Source: Stutzerimonas stutzeri (lineage in GTDB: Bacteria > Pseudomonadota > Gammaproteobacteria > Pseudomonadales > Pseudomonadaceae). From it: a stretch of 64,000 nt of DNA. Every line of letters begins with the position of its first letter. The stretch's first letter is position 1. The notes beneath the pieces were generated by a model, which worked only from the letters and a program-made list of their open reading frames with translations, did not search any database and had not been told where the DNA came from. The stretch lies in contig NZ_POUT01000002.1 in NCBI RefSeq assembly GCF_002890915.1, forward strand, positions 124,001 to 188,000, read 5' to 3'. The position numbers and the translations under genes are program-made. Below are positions 30,598-39,859 of the stretch, one piece after another.

Positions 30598-32415
30598 TCA
30601 GGATTGAGTGGTGCTCAGCAGGCTGCGGGCGTCATGCACGCCGTCGACGAAGCGCCACTGCGGGTCGTCGTAGACCTGGCCCAGCCAGCGGCCGACCAGT
30701 TCCCGGTATTCGTGGCCCTGGCGGTATTCGCCGATGAAGCGGTCGATGGCCTCCAGCAGGCCGATGTTGGCCGGTGCGTTGGCGACCGCCGCGCAATAGA
30801 ACCACAGCTCCGGGGCGAGGTTGCCCGGCAGTATTTCGAGGCGCCCGCGCCACGGGCTGGTCTCGCCATGGCAGGCCCAGTGGTAGATCGGCAGGTCGAT
30901 GGCGAAGGCGTCCACCACGCCGTCGAGCAGGCAGTCGTGGATCATGCCCTGGTCGTTGTAGGCCAGCAGGTTGGCCAGCCGGATCCGTCCGCCGGGCTTG
31001 GCCTCATTGGCCGGCCAGCGCAGGCCGAGGTCTTCCAGCACGGCGATGGCGGCGGGGTCGTTGACGCAGCCGAGGACCTTGCCCTGCAGGTCGTCGAGGC
31101 CGCGGATACGCGCGTCGCCGGTGCGCTTGGCGAGCACGTAGGGCAGGAACACGTAGGGCGCGGAGAAGGCCACGTGATCGTAGCCCGGCATCGGCGGCAG
31201 GGCGCTCCAGACCAGGTCGGCCTCCTGTTCGCGGCGATGGCTGCCGGCCTCAAGCAACTGCAGGCAGCGGTCCCAGGGGTATTCGATGAAGCGGCACTTG
31301 ACGCCCAGCCAGCGTGCCAGTGCCTGGGCCATTTCCGCATCCAGGCCCTGCAGCGGCTGGCCGGGTACTTCGCGGAAGGACAGTCCCTTGAACTGCGGTT
31401 CGATGGCGATACGGATCTCGCCGCGCCGGCGGATGTCGGCGAGGCGGTCGTAGCCGGCATCCAGGTGCAGCTTTTCCTCCTGCAGCAGGCGGCGCAGGTG
31501 TTCGGTGCGCTGCGCCGGTTCGCCTTGGCGGTACAAGCCCTGCAGGTCGCCGATCAGGCCCTGGCTCCAGTTGCTGCGGCTGCGCAGGTGGCGGTCGGCG
31601 CCTTCGCCGAGGCGCACGCCGGCGGCGATGACCCGGTTGTTGCCCTCGATCTCGGCGAGGTGTTCGCTCATGTGCTTGAGCAGGTCGTGCAGCGTCGCCA
31701 GGGATTCGCCGACCCGCGCGCTGAGCTGGTCGAAGCGTTCCTCGGAGGCATCGAGCAGGCCGTTCAGGCGCTCGGCGAGGATGCCCAGGTCGATCTGCTC
31801 GTAGGCTTGGCGGGCGTTTTCCTGGGTGCGCAGGGCGAGGTTGCGGATCTCGTTGGCGACCACCGCGAAGCCGCGTCCGGCCTCGCCGGCATGGGCCGCC
31901 TCGATGGCGGCATTCAGCGACAGCAGCTGTACGGTGCGGCCGATGTTGTCGATGTCGCCGATGACCTTGTGCGAGGCGGCGGAGCGGTCCTCGATCAGGC
32001 CGACCAGGGCGCTGAACTGCTCGGAGAAAAAACCGTGGGTGGCCTTGAGCTCCAAGCCGACTTCATTGCGCAGCTGTTCGGCACCGGCGCTGCTGTCGTC
32101 GAGAAAGCCCCGCGTATCGCCGACGTAGCGCAGTTGCTCGGCGCTGCGCGCGCTGATCTCGCCGAAGACGTTCTCGACCTGCTCGACGGCCTGGCGGCTA
32201 TGTCGTTGCAGGGCTTCCAGGCGGTCGAGCAAGGCGGCGAGGGCGGGGGATTCGTCGATGGCGGGCGCTGGCGGCGGGGCCATCAGGCGGGCGCGCAAGG
32301 TGGCGGGCATCTGCCCTGCTTCGAGGGCGAGGGCGGTGTCGATGTCGCCCTCGAGCAGGGCCTGTTGCCAGTGTGGGCGGGGCGCCCTGGTTTCGCGGCC
32401 TGTGCTCCACCACAT
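30598..32415 (-). CDS. Soluble chemoreceptor signalling domain fused to a periplasmic-binding-protein-like sensor
   Basis: The 605-residue protein has no signal peptide or membrane segment. Residues about 60-230 form a coiled-coil MCP signalling domain with the hairpin tip [24 protein letters not shown] at 167-190. Residues about 330-595 form a type 3 solute-binding fold ([56 protein letters not shown]). The order is reversed from classical receptors and places a binding-protein fold in the cytoplasm. It is co-directional with amt2 and the ALDH gene. An AGGAG supports the start. Ligand unknown; an amine or betaine is plausible. Confidence 0.85.
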   Translation of the reverse strand: MWWSTGRETRAPRPHWQQALLEGDIDTALALEAGQMPATLRARLMAPPPAPAIDESPALAALLDRLEALQRHSRQAVEQVENVFGEISARSAEQLRYVGDTRGFLDDSSAGAEQLRNEVGLELKATHGFFSEQFSALVGLIEDRSAASHKVIGDIDNIGRTVQLLSLNAAIEAAHAGEAGRGFAVVANEIRNLALRTQENARQAYEQIDLGILAERLNGLLDASEERFDQLSARVGESLATLHDLLKHMSEHLAEIEGNNRVIAAGVRLGEGADRHLRSRSNWSQGLIGDLQGLYRQGEPAQRTEHLRRLLQEEKLHLDAGYDRLADIRRRGEIRIAIEPQFKGLSFREVPGQPLQGLDAEMAQALARWLGVKCRFIEYPWDRCLQLLEAGSHRREQEADLVWSALPPMPGYDHVAFSAPYVFLPYVLAKRTGDARIRGLDDLQGKVLGCVNDPAAIAVLEDLGLRWPANEAKPGGRIRLANLLAYNDQGMIHDCLLDGVVDAFAIDLPIYHWACHGETSPWRGRLEILPGNLAPELWFYCAAVANAPANIGLLEAIDRFIGEYRQGHEYRELVGRWLGQVYDDPQWRFVDGVHDARSLLSTTQS

Positions 32416-32519
32416 GGCGGTCTCCTGTGTCAGGCGGTGTGGTCGATCGGCACGGCCCGCGGGTGGGGGCGGTGACGAGTGGGGAAGACGACGCGGCGAG
32501 GGGCGCCGCCCGGCGGGCG

Positions 32520-32547
32520 GGCCCGTACCCGGTCGCGGGTACGGGCC
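32520..32547 (-). terminator. Strong hairpin downstream of small membrane protein gene
   Basis: GGCCCGTACCCG pairs perfectly with CGGGTACGGGCC around GTCG, seven bases beyond the stop of the 58-residue protein. It probably ends or attenuates the amt2 transcript before the chemoreceptor gene. Confidence 0.6.
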
Positions 32548-32553
32548 GGTGGC

Positions 32554-32730
32554 TCAGTGTTTCAGCTTCTTCGGCTCCGGGTCGGCGTAGCTGTGCTTCT
32601 CGTGAATCATGGTCGCCACCAGGGCGAACAGGCTCACGGCGGCAACGAAGAAGGTGATCACCATCAGGATGGCGGGTTTGTCGGCGAAGGTGAAAACCGC
32701 GGCGGCGCCTTCGAAGGTCGTGATGCTCAT
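32554..32730 (-). CDS. Small single-pass membrane protein next to Amt
   Basis: The 58-residue protein (MSITTFEGAAAVFTFADKPA...) has one hydrophobic helix at about residues 20-42, followed by a charged tail ending PEPKKLKH. A GAGCTTGACC precedes the ATG. It is 55 bp downstream of amt2 in the same direction. I do not recognise a named family. Constant co-occurrence with Amt would suggest an accessory or regulatory subunit. The longer frame starting ten codons upstream is less likely. Confidence 0.7.
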   Translation of the reverse strand: MSITTFEGAAAVFTFADKPAILMVITFFVAAVSLFALVATMIHEKHSYADPEPKKLKH

Positions 32731-32785
32731 GGTCAAGCTCCTGTGCTGGGGGCGTGGCACTTGGCGCCCGCCCCGGGATGGGTCG

Positions 32786-34153
32786 TCAGGCGGGTTTGCT
32801 TTCGACGATGAGGGTGGTGAATTCGCGGCCGTCGTCGACGGTGGCGTGGCCGTACAGGGTGCTCCATTCGGGGTAGGCCTGGGCCGGTACTTCGGTGAGG
32901 TCGAGCCCGCGCTCCTCGGCGTGGGCCGGTACGCGCAGCATGCCGATCTTCTTCAGGCCGTAGGAGATGGCATAGCCGGGGATGAAGCCCAGCGCGGCCA
33001 TGACCAGGGCGCCGACCAGCTGGCCGGTGAAGCTGATCTCGGCCATGCCGTTGACGTTCGGGTAGCCGGAGAGGAACACGCCGCTGATGAGCAGGCCGGC
33101 GAAGCCGCTGAAGCCATGCACGGCGAAGGCGCCGACCGCGTCGTCGAGGCGGAACTTGAGCAGCAGGTTGTTGACCAGCGGCGCGGCCGCGGCGACGCCC
33201 ATGCCGATCAGGTAGGCCAGGCCGGGGTGGTAGAGGTCCAGGGCCGGGGCCACGGAGATGATCCCCACCAGGCCGCCGGACATCATCCAGAACGGCTCGC
33301 GGGTGGTCAGGTAGGCACCGATCAGGCCGCCGGCGAAGCCCATCAGGGTGTTGAAGGCGAAGGCCGAGAGGTTGGTCGGCTGGCCGTAGATGTTGATCCA
33401 CTGGGCGCCGCTGTTGTAGATGATGCAACCGCCGAGGAAGCCGAAGAAGCCGACGATGATCAGCATCAGGCCGACCACGCTCATCGGCATGCTGTGGCCG
33501 ACGATCTCGTTGGCCGAGCCGTCCGGGTTGAAACGGCCGATGCGCGCGCCGAGGTTGATCACCACGGCCAGGGCGAAGAAGCCGGCGATCATGTGCACCA
33601 CGCCGGCGGCGCCGACGTCATGGTAGCCGAACTTGACCGTGAGCCAGCCCTCCGGGTGCCAGCCCCAGGCCGCAGCCAGCAGCCACAGCACGCCGCCGAG
33701 GATGATGGTCATGATGATGAAGGCGCTCATCCGCGTACGCTCGATGATCGCCCCGGAGAGGATCGAGCCGGTGGTGGCGGCGAACAGGGCGAAGGCGCCC
33801 CAGAAGATGCCGGTGGCGTTGTCCTGCAGGTTCGGGCCCATGGACTCGCTCCAGGGCATCGCCGCCAGGAGCGCGTCCATGCGCGGCACCAGACCGTCGG
33901 GGAAGGCGTTGTACACGGCCCAGCCGAGCAGGAACACGCTGGGGATGACGAAGCCGAAGGCCAGGATGTTCTTGACGCCGGCGGCCAGGGCGTTCTTCAG
34001 GCGGGAGGCGCCAATCTCGTAGGACAGGAAGCCCGCGTGGATCAGGATCATCAATGCCGTACACCACCAGTAGAATATTTCCATATTCAGGGTGTTGGTC
34101 ATTTCTATCAGGGCCTGCAGCTCTTGCAGTGTAGGTGTCGTCTGCTCTTCCAT
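32786..34153 (-). CDS. Second ammonium/methylammonium transporter
   Basis: This 455-residue Amt homologue lacks a signal peptide and starts in a long polar N-terminus (MEEQTTPTLQELQALIEMTN) before FLSYEIGASRLKNALAAGVKNIL. Conserved blocks include AAGVVHMIAGFFALAVVINLGARIGRF and the pore-His region DAVGAFAVHGFSGFAGLLISG. It is a different subgroup from the transporter at 22388. A consensus sigma-54 element 120 bp upstream implies nitrogen-limited expression. It may carry methylammonium for the pathway. Confidence 0.9.
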   Translation of the reverse strand: MEEQTTPTLQELQALIEMTNTLNMEIFYWWCTALMILIHAGFLSYEIGASRLKNALAAGVKNILAFGFVIPSVFLLGWAVYNAFPDGLVPRMDALLAAMPWSESMGPNLQDNATGIFWGAFALFAATTGSILSGAIIERTRMSAFIIMTIILGGVLWLLAAAWGWHPEGWLTVKFGYHDVGAAGVVHMIAGFFALAVVINLGARIGRFNPDGSANEIVGHSMPMSVVGLMLIIVGFFGFLGGCIIYNSGAQWINIYGQPTNLSAFAFNTLMGFAGGLIGAYLTTREPFWMMSGGLVGIISVAPALDLYHPGLAYLIGMGVAAAAPLVNNLLLKFRLDDAVGAFAVHGFSGFAGLLISGVFLSGYPNVNGMAEISFTGQLVGALVMAALGFIPGYAISYGLKKIGMLRVPAHAEERGLDLTEVPAQAYPEWSTLYGHATVDDGREFTTLIVESKPA

Positions 34154-34273
34154 CGCCGAATCCTCGATGCAGTAGTTGGAGTTGGTTGTCACCGGCAGAT
34201 CAGTGGCGGTCGCGCCTGTACAAGGTGTCGTTGCGTTTTTATCTATAGTTATAAAAAGTTCTCGTGAAGAAAT

Positions 34274-34289
34274 AGCAAGCCTTGTGCCA
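34274..34289 (-). promoter_or_regulatory. Sigma-54 promoter of the second amt gene
   Basis: Read on the minus strand, TGGCACAAGGCTTGCT matches the -24/-12 consensus almost perfectly, with GG-N10-GC spacing. The predicted start is about 34263, giving a 110-nt leader before the amt ATG. Confidence 0.82.
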
Positions 34290-34407
34290 GAACCCGTTCG
34301 GGAGCGCCGTAGAAGGCTTGCGAGATTTCGTTGCGCCGGACGTGTGCCCCCTTTCTGTTCAAGCTTCGCGCTGGCGCCTGAAATTGGTTCGAAACCGGGG
34401 CGAACGT

Positions 34408-35406
34408 TCAGCTCGCCGGGCTCCTGTTCTGCAGCATCGCCTGGATCTGCTGCACCGATTCCTGGGTGCGCCGGGCGAGGTTGCGCACCTCGTCGGCCAC
34501 CACGGCGAAGCCGCGGCCCTGCTCGCCGGCACGGGCCGCTTCGATGGCGGCGTTGAGCGCCAGCAGGTTGGTCTGCTCGGCGATGCCCTTGATCACGCCG
34601 GCGACCTGGGCGATCTGTCCGTAGGTGGTCTGGATGCTGGCCTGCTCGCGTTCGTGCATCTCGGCGGCGGCCTTCTCGTCGCTGATCTCGCGCACCGCGC
34701 CGGTGATGTGCAGCAGCACGCCACTGCCGTCGCGCAGGCAGCGGCCGCGCTCGCGGAACCACACTTCGCCGCGGGTCTTGTGGCGCATGCGGTATTCCAC
34801 GGCATAGGAGCCATCGCCTTCGGTGTCGGCCATCGCCGCGCCGAAAACGCGCATGACGTTCTTTACGTCGTCCGGGTTGGTCACCGCGAAGTAGCTGTCC
34901 CAGCCGTCGGGGAATTCCTCGCGGCGGTAGCCGATCAGCGCGCGGAACTGATCGGACCAGCGGATCAGGTTCTGCGGGTGGTCGGGGTCGCCGTCGACCA
35001 CGTTCATGTCCCAGCAGCCTTCGGTCAGGGTGCGCTTGGTCAGCTCCCAGACCTGCCGCTCCGCCTGCCAGGCGACGTGCTCGGCTTGCAGTTCGGCCAA
35101 CTGATGCCGGGTGTCGAGCAGTTCCCGCTGCAGCTCGCCATTGCGGGCCTCGGAGGCCTCCAGGCGAGCCTGCAATCCGGCGTATTCCGTTGCCGTGCAG
35201 GGAGGCGGCGGGGCGCTTTCGCTGGCGTGGCGGATACGGCGCAATTCGTCGCAGTGCCGATGCAGGCGTTCCAGGCCGGCAAGCAGTTGCGGCTGGCGCT
35301 GCAGATTGGGCTGCGCATGCAGCTGTAGCGGCTGTTCGGCGAGTAGCCGATCGAACAGTTGGCCGAGTTCATCGGCCAGACTCCGGGAAGCGTTGCTGAA
35401 CCACAT
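34408..35406 (-). CDS. Soluble PAS-domain chemoreceptor-like protein
   Basis: The 332-residue protein has a coiled coil (about 75-150), a PAS domain ([42 protein letters not shown]) and a minimal MCP tip ([37 protein letters not shown]). It has no membrane helix and ends soon after the tip, so it lacks normal adaptation helices. GAGGAG supports ATG 35406. Longer starts (35517, 35550) exist, but the outermost falls in an intergenic repeat. It could sense redox or metabolic state for chemotaxis, or act as a PAS-MCP signalling protein outside chemotaxis. Confidence 0.82.
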   Translation of the reverse strand: MWFSNASRSLADELGQLFDRLLAEQPLQLHAQPNLQRQPQLLAGLERLHRHCDELRRIRHASESAPPPPCTATEYAGLQARLEASEARNGELQRELLDTRHQLAELQAEHVAWQAERQVWELTKRTLTEGCWDMNVVDGDPDHPQNLIRWSDQFRALIGYRREEFPDGWDSYFAVTNPDDVKNVMRVFGAAMADTEGDGSYAVEYRMRHKTRGEVWFRERGRCLRDGSGVLLHITGAVREISDEKAAAEMHEREQASIQTTYGQIAQVAGVIKGIAEQTNLLALNAAIEAARAGEQGRGFAVVADEVRNLARRTQESVQQIQAMLQNRSPAS

Positions 35407-35519
35407 CGGCCGGTTCTCCTCGAGTAGGTGATACGAGGCGGCCGCTTTCGTATCGACCGCCACTGCCTGATTGCCAAGCAATTCCCTTTCCAAGATCGAG
35501 TGCAGACGGGCGCTCATGG

Positions 35520-35619
35520 GTAGGTTGGCGCTGAGCGCAGCGAAGCCCAACGGGACCGGTACGAACGTGTTGGGCTTCGTCGCTGCGCTCCTCAGGCTGC
35601 GCGCCCCGACCCAACCTAC
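35520..35619. repeat. 100-bp MITE-like element with GTAGGTTGG terminal inverted repeats
   Basis: The element begins GTAGGTTGG, ends CCAACCTAC, and contains internal arms GCGCAGCGAAGCCCAAC and GTTGGGCTTCGTCGCTGCGC. It sits between tdm and the PAS-MCP gene and resembles non-autonomous repeats spread through Pseudomonas genomes. Confidence 0.65.
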
Positions 35620-35655
35620 GCGCTCCAGGCTTTTCTTGCCGCTTGTGGCTTGCCG

Positions 35656-38001
35656 CTACGCCCTGACCCGGCTCTTGTCCGGGTCGTAGGCGACGGTACC
35701 GGCGACGACGGTGGCGCCGATGCGCTTCTGCTGGCCGTCGAGCTTGCCGATCTCCAGGCGCGTACCGGGCTGGCAATACGCCACGTCGAGCCGGCACAGG
35801 GCGATGTTCCTGCCGAGCAGCGGCGAGCGGGTGGCGCTGGTGATCACCCCGACCTGGGCACGGCCGGCATGCACGCAGTTGCCGTGGTGGGCGATTTCGT
35901 TGCCCTCCAGTTCGAGGCCGACCAGCCGCTGCAGCGGATGCTCCTTGCGCCGCAGCAGGGCCTCGCGGCCGATGAAGTCGTCTTGCTTGCTCTTGAGCGG
36001 TACGCAGAAGCCGATGCCGGCCTCGAACGGGTCGGTCTGGTCGCTGAATTCGTAGCCGGCGAAGATCAGCCCGGCCTCGATGCGCAGCATGTCCAGCGCG
36101 TGCAGGCCCAGCGGCACCAGGCCGAGCGGCTCGCCCAGCTGCCAGAGGCGCCGCCAGACCCGCATGGCGTCGTCCGGGTGGCACCAGATCTCGTAGCCCA
36201 GCTCGCCGGTGTAGCCGGTGCGCGAGACCATCAACGGGCAGCCGTTGTAGTCGTCCAGGCGGCCGACCAGGAAGCGGAACCAGCCCAGCTCGTCGAGCGG
36301 CGGCTGGGTGCCGGGTGTCCAGATCATCCGTGCCAGCAGTTCACGGCTCAGCGGTCCTTGCACGGCGATGTTATGGATCTGCTCGGAGGCGGACTTGACC
36401 CACACCTTCATGCCCAGCCTCTCGGCCTGCTCGCGCAGCCAGACGCCGGCGTAGTCCTCGCCGCAGATCCAGCGGAAGGTGTCCGGCCCCAGGCGCAGCA
36501 GCGTGCCGTCGTCGAGCATGCCGCCGTGCTCGTAGCACATCGCGCTGTAGACCACCTGGCCGACCGCCAGCTTGCGCACGTCGCGGGTCAGGCAGTAGTT
36601 GAGCAGGGCCTCGGCGTCGGGGCCGATGACCTCGAACTTGCGCAGGGCGGACAGGTCCATCACCGCCACCCGTTCGCGGCAGCCGTGGTATTCCTCGATG
36701 GCTCCGTAGCCATCGAAATGGGTGGGGGTCCACCAGCCGCGGTAGTCGACGAAGTGGCGGGTGAGGGCGGAGGTGCCGGGGTGGAAGCCGCTTTCGCGGG
36801 TCAGCACCGGGTCGGCGTCGGGCGTCTTGCGGTTGGCCATGGCGATACTGAAGCGCTCCTTGTCGGAATACACGCGGATATGGATGTCGGTGGGCTGCCA
36901 GCCGTTGGCCGGGTCGATGTCGTCCGGGCAGGAACTGCTGGCGCAGACCAGCTCGGTCATGGCGCGCAGCAGCACGTAGTCGCCGGGGCGCGACCAGGGC
37001 TCGTCGAGGGTCAGTTGCTGATGCGCGTCGACGGCAGTGTTGAAGAAGAAGTTGATCGCCGGCCAGCCGGGGCGGCCGCGCACGCCGTACGGGTGCAGGA
37101 CGCGGCTGATGTTGTCGCTGCAGTTGGCGTGGCCGAAGTAGCCCTGGCTTTCGTAGTAGCGCGCGGTGCAGGCCAGGGCGAAGGTGTCGTGGCGGCCGAC
37201 GGTGTCGCGCACCACTTCCAGCATCGGCTGCATGTCGCGGTCGAAGAACCTGCTGAACAGGCCGGGGCCGGGGTAGGCGTTGCCGTTCAGGGTGCGGGTC
37301 ACGGTGGGGTCGAGGTCGATCTCGCGGCCGGCGTCGAGGCCGCGGCGGTCGAAGGCGACGAAGTCCGAGCATTGCCGACCGGCGACGTCGATCACCTGGA
37401 TGTACTGCCCGGCACCGACCTCGTAGTCGCGCGCGCTGCCGGGATGGATGGTGAATTCGTCGACCAGCTCGCCGAGCGGTTCCGGCAACGCCGGGGTGAG
37501 TAGGCGGCGCGGGTTGGCGCGGCGGATCGTCAGGCGCAGTTCGCTGGCGCGCAACTGGCTGTCCACCGGCACCGGGCCGCCGGGCGCGGCGACGATCACC
37601 AGCAGTGTGGCCTCGGCGGTCAGGCTGCGGGCGAAGCCGGCGGGAGTCGCTGCCTGCCACAGGCGCGCGGCCGGGGGCAGCTGGCGGCAGTCGATGTCGC
37701 GCCTGGCGAGCCCCAGGCGCACGTGGGCCGCTTCGGCGCTGCCGCCCGCCAGCAGGCGGGCGATGAAGTCGGCACCGGGCTGCGCGTGCAGGCCCAGCGC
37801 CGCCAGCGCCTCGCGGCCATCCGCGGCGAAGGCCAGCAGTTCGGCTAGTTGGTCGCCTTCGAGGTCGATCACCTCCAGGTGGTCGCCGGGTTCCAGCGCC
37901 ACCACGGTCAATCCGCCAGGGGCGACGCGATGTCGCTCCAGGCCCGGTGCGCGGGCGAACAGCGCCGGCTCGTGCGGCCGGCTGATCATGGGTTGCTGCA
38001 T
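35656..38001 (-). CDS. tdm: Trimethylamine N-oxide demethylase (DUF1989-GcvT fusion)
   Basis: This 781-residue fusion has a DUF1989 region (about 170-390) with Cys motifs GRQCSDF, GHANCSDN and SSSCPDD as likely metal ligands, and a C-terminal GcvT-like folate-binding half (about 420-775; HGGMLDDGTLLRLG, SRTGYTGELGYEIWC, GLHALDMLRIEAGLIFAGYEF). This is the architecture of Tdm, which splits TMAO into dimethylamine and formaldehyde, the latter captured by THF. The gene lies just downstream of tmm in the same direction. The start at ATG 38001 has GGAG upstream; the frame extends further but through a REP pair. Confidence 0.9.
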   Translation of the reverse strand: MQQPMISRPHEPALFARAPGLERHRVAPGGLTVVALEPGDHLEVIDLEGDQLAELLAFAADGREALAALGLHAQPGADFIARLLAGGSAEAAHVRLGLARRDIDCRQLPPAARLWQAATPAGFARSLTAEATLLVIVAAPGGPVPVDSQLRASELRLTIRRANPRRLLTPALPEPLGELVDEFTIHPGSARDYEVGAGQYIQVIDVAGRQCSDFVAFDRRGLDAGREIDLDPTVTRTLNGNAYPGPGLFSRFFDRDMQPMLEVVRDTVGRHDTFALACTARYYESQGYFGHANCSDNISRVLHPYGVRGRPGWPAINFFFNTAVDAHQQLTLDEPWSRPGDYVLLRAMTELVCASSSCPDDIDPANGWQPTDIHIRVYSDKERFSIAMANRKTPDADPVLTRESGFHPGTSALTRHFVDYRGWWTPTHFDGYGAIEEYHGCRERVAVMDLSALRKFEVIGPDAEALLNYCLTRDVRKLAVGQVVYSAMCYEHGGMLDDGTLLRLGPDTFRWICGEDYAGVWLREQAERLGMKVWVKSASEQIHNIAVQGPLSRELLARMIWTPGTQPPLDELGWFRFLVGRLDDYNGCPLMVSRTGYTGELGYEIWCHPDDAMRVWRRLWQLGEPLGLVPLGLHALDMLRIEAGLIFAGYEFSDQTDPFEAGIGFCVPLKSKQDDFIGREALLRRKEHPLQRLVGLELEGNEIAHHGNCVHAGRAQVGVITSATRSPLLGRNIALCRLDVAYCQPGTRLEIGKLDGQQKRIGATVVAGTVAYDPDKSRVRA

Positions 38002-38057
38002 GGATGGCTCCGCAAGGCTGGGGAATGCGGGGCGTACGGGGGCGCCCCGGTTTCTTG

Positions 38058-38123
38058 GTAGGAGCCAGCTTGCTGGCGATCCCCGGGACGTTGCCGAGCG
38101 ATCGCCGGCAAGCCGGCTCCTAC
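38058..38123. repeat. Inverted REP pair (BIME) between tmm and tdm
   Basis: GTAGGAGCCAGCTTGCTGGC and GCCGGCAAGCCGGCTCCTAC face each other across a short spacer. This two-REP unit sits between two genes likely co-transcribed and could affect relative Tmm and Tdm amounts. Confidence 0.8.
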
Positions 38124-38135
38124 GGGGTCGAGGCG

Positions 38136-39521
38136 TCAGCCCACCGCCTCGATGCCGGGCGTCGGGCTTTCGGCCAGCGGAGCGCCGCCCAGGTAGGCCT
38201 CGAGCGAATCGTCCAGCGCCTGCAACCAGGGGGTGTGGTGCGGCGTGGCCAGGGTGCCGGTCATCAACGAGCGGTAGCATTTATTGCGGTAGCCCATGAT
38301 GTCCTCGTACTTGTCGTGCTTCCAGTCGAGGAAGGTCTTGTTCACCGCGGCGATGTCGAAGCTCGGGTAATCGGTGGCCTCGATCAGCTGGCGGATGTAC
38401 TCGCCCTGGAATTCGAACATCTGCTGGGCGGTTTCCAGGGTTTCCTCCTCCTGCCGCCAGGCCAGGTCCTCGGCGCGCATATGGGCGCGGTCGGGCAGGG
38501 CGATACGGCCGAGGATGACGTCGCGGGCATACCAGGCCTGGGCGTCGAACATGTTGAAGCTGTACCACTGGTCCTGCATGCCGAGGTAGATCAGCCTGGG
38601 GTTGTCTTCCCAGAACACGCCCTTGTAGAGGTTCAGCGGCCACAGGCGGTTGTCGGTCTTGAGCCGCAGTTCCTCGGCGAGGAACGGGAAGTGGTGCTTG
38701 TAGCCGGTGCACAGGACGATGGCGTCGATGTGCTTGCTGCTGCCGTCGGCGAAGAATGCGGTGCTGCCCCTGACATGGGTGAGGATGGGCTTCTCCTCCC
38801 AGTTCTGCGGCCACTGGTAGCCCATCGGTGCGCTGCGATAGCAACTGGTGATCGAGCGGGCGCCGTACTTGTAGCACTGCGAGCCGATGTCCTCGGCCGA
38901 ATAGCTGCTGCCCACCACCAGCACGTCCTTGTCCTTGAATTCCAGTGCGTCGCGAAAATCGTGGGCGTGCAGCACGCGCCCGGCGAAGCTCTCGAAACCG
39001 GGGAAGTAGGGCACGTTCGGCGTGGAGAAATGGCCGCTGGCGACCACCACGTAGTCGAAGCGCTCGGTGCGGGTCAGATCCTGCTCGTAACTGTGCACGG
39101 TGACCTCGAACTGGCCGCTGGCCTCGTCGAAGACAACGCCGCGCACGGCGGTGTTGAACTGGATGTACTGGCGCACGCCAGCTTTCTCGACGCGGCCCTT
39201 GATGTAGTCCCAGAGCACTTCGCGCGGTGGGTAGGAGCCCATCGGCCGGCCGAAGTGCTCGTCGAAGGTATAGTCGGCGAATTCCAGGCATTCCTTCGGC
39301 CCGTTGGACCAGAGGTAGCGGTACATGCTGCCGTGCACCGGCTCGCCGTGCTCGTCCAGGCCGGTGCGCCAGGTGTAGTTCCACATGCCGCCCCAGTCGC
39401 TCTGCTTCTCGTAGCAGACCAGTTCGGGAAGCGCCGCGCCCTTGGCGGCGGCGGACTGGAAGGCGCGAAGCTGGGCCAGGCCGCAGGGGCCGGCGCCGAT
39501 GATGGCGATGCGTTGGGTCAT
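38136..39521 (-). CDS. tmm: Trimethylamine monooxygenase
   Basis: The 461-residue bacterial flavin-containing monooxygenase has the FAD motif [15 protein letters not shown], the FMO signature region [17 protein letters not shown] and the NADPH motif [12 protein letters not shown]. Long stretches ([44 protein letters not shown]-like [33 protein letters not shown]) match characterised Tmm proteins of Methylophaga and marine bacteria very closely. It oxidises trimethylamine to TMAO. AGGAG is 6 bp before ATG 39521. Tdm follows directly. Confidence 0.94.
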   Translation of the reverse strand: MTQRIAIIGAGPCGLAQLRAFQSAAAKGAALPELVCYEKQSDWGGMWNYTWRTGLDEHGEPVHGSMYRYLWSNGPKECLEFADYTFDEHFGRPMGSYPPREVLWDYIKGRVEKAGVRQYIQFNTAVRGVVFDEASGQFEVTVHSYEQDLTRTERFDYVVVASGHFSTPNVPYFPGFESFAGRVLHAHDFRDALEFKDKDVLVVGSSYSAEDIGSQCYKYGARSITSCYRSAPMGYQWPQNWEEKPILTHVRGSTAFFADGSSKHIDAIVLCTGYKHHFPFLAEELRLKTDNRLWPLNLYKGVFWEDNPRLIYLGMQDQWYSFNMFDAQAWYARDVILGRIALPDRAHMRAEDLAWRQEEETLETAQQMFEFQGEYIRQLIEATDYPSFDIAAVNKTFLDWKHDKYEDIMGYRNKCYRSLMTGTLATPHHTPWLQALDDSLEAYLGGAPLAESPTPGIEAVG

Positions 39522-39740
39522 GTCGTTCTCCTGAAGTGTCGGCTGGACATCCGCCGGAAATGCCTTGGTGCAGCGAAGGTAATTCAGCGCGGCCCGCCTG
39601 CAACTCTCCTCCTGTGCATATCCTCTTTGGGGTATCTCGCCTTGCGCAGGGCCCCGGAGCGGCACCGCAAAAAGGCGGGAAAGGCCCGTGCGGCCTCGTT
39701 CTGGTGCGTTTGTCGAGCGGCGGCGGCAACGATGGCGATA

Positions 39741-39755
39741 TTTCCCAATGGGAAA
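39741..39755. promoter_or_regulatory. Perfect TTTCCC-AAT-GGGAAA palindrome between tmm and kinase
   Basis: TTTCCCAATGGGAAA is the most symmetrical of the related sites also found at 17763, 17783 and 23973. It lies in the 338-bp divergent spacer between tmm and the sensor kinase; the rest of that spacer shows only a kinase-side sigma-54 candidate. Confidence 0.55.
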
Positions 39756-39805
39756 AATAAATTCCTGATGGTGTTTCCCCGCTTTCCTGCCGCTTTCCTC
39801 GTACA

Positions 39806-39821
39806 GGGCATGAAACTTGCT
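39806..39821 (+). promoter_or_regulatory. Possible sigma-54 promoter of the kinase operon
   Basis: GGGCATGAAACTTGCT has GG-N10-GC spacing and a consensus TTGCT half, with two changes in the -24 half. It is 39 bp before the kinase ATG. Confidence 0.4.
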
Positions 39822-39859
39822 CCGCTGCGCATGACCCCGAGCCGCAACCGAGAGAGCCG

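Noticed and set aside
35656..38001. Glycine cleavage T protein
   Set aside because: The GcvT-like part is only the C-terminal half; the DUF1989 N-terminus and proximity to tmm indicate Tdm.
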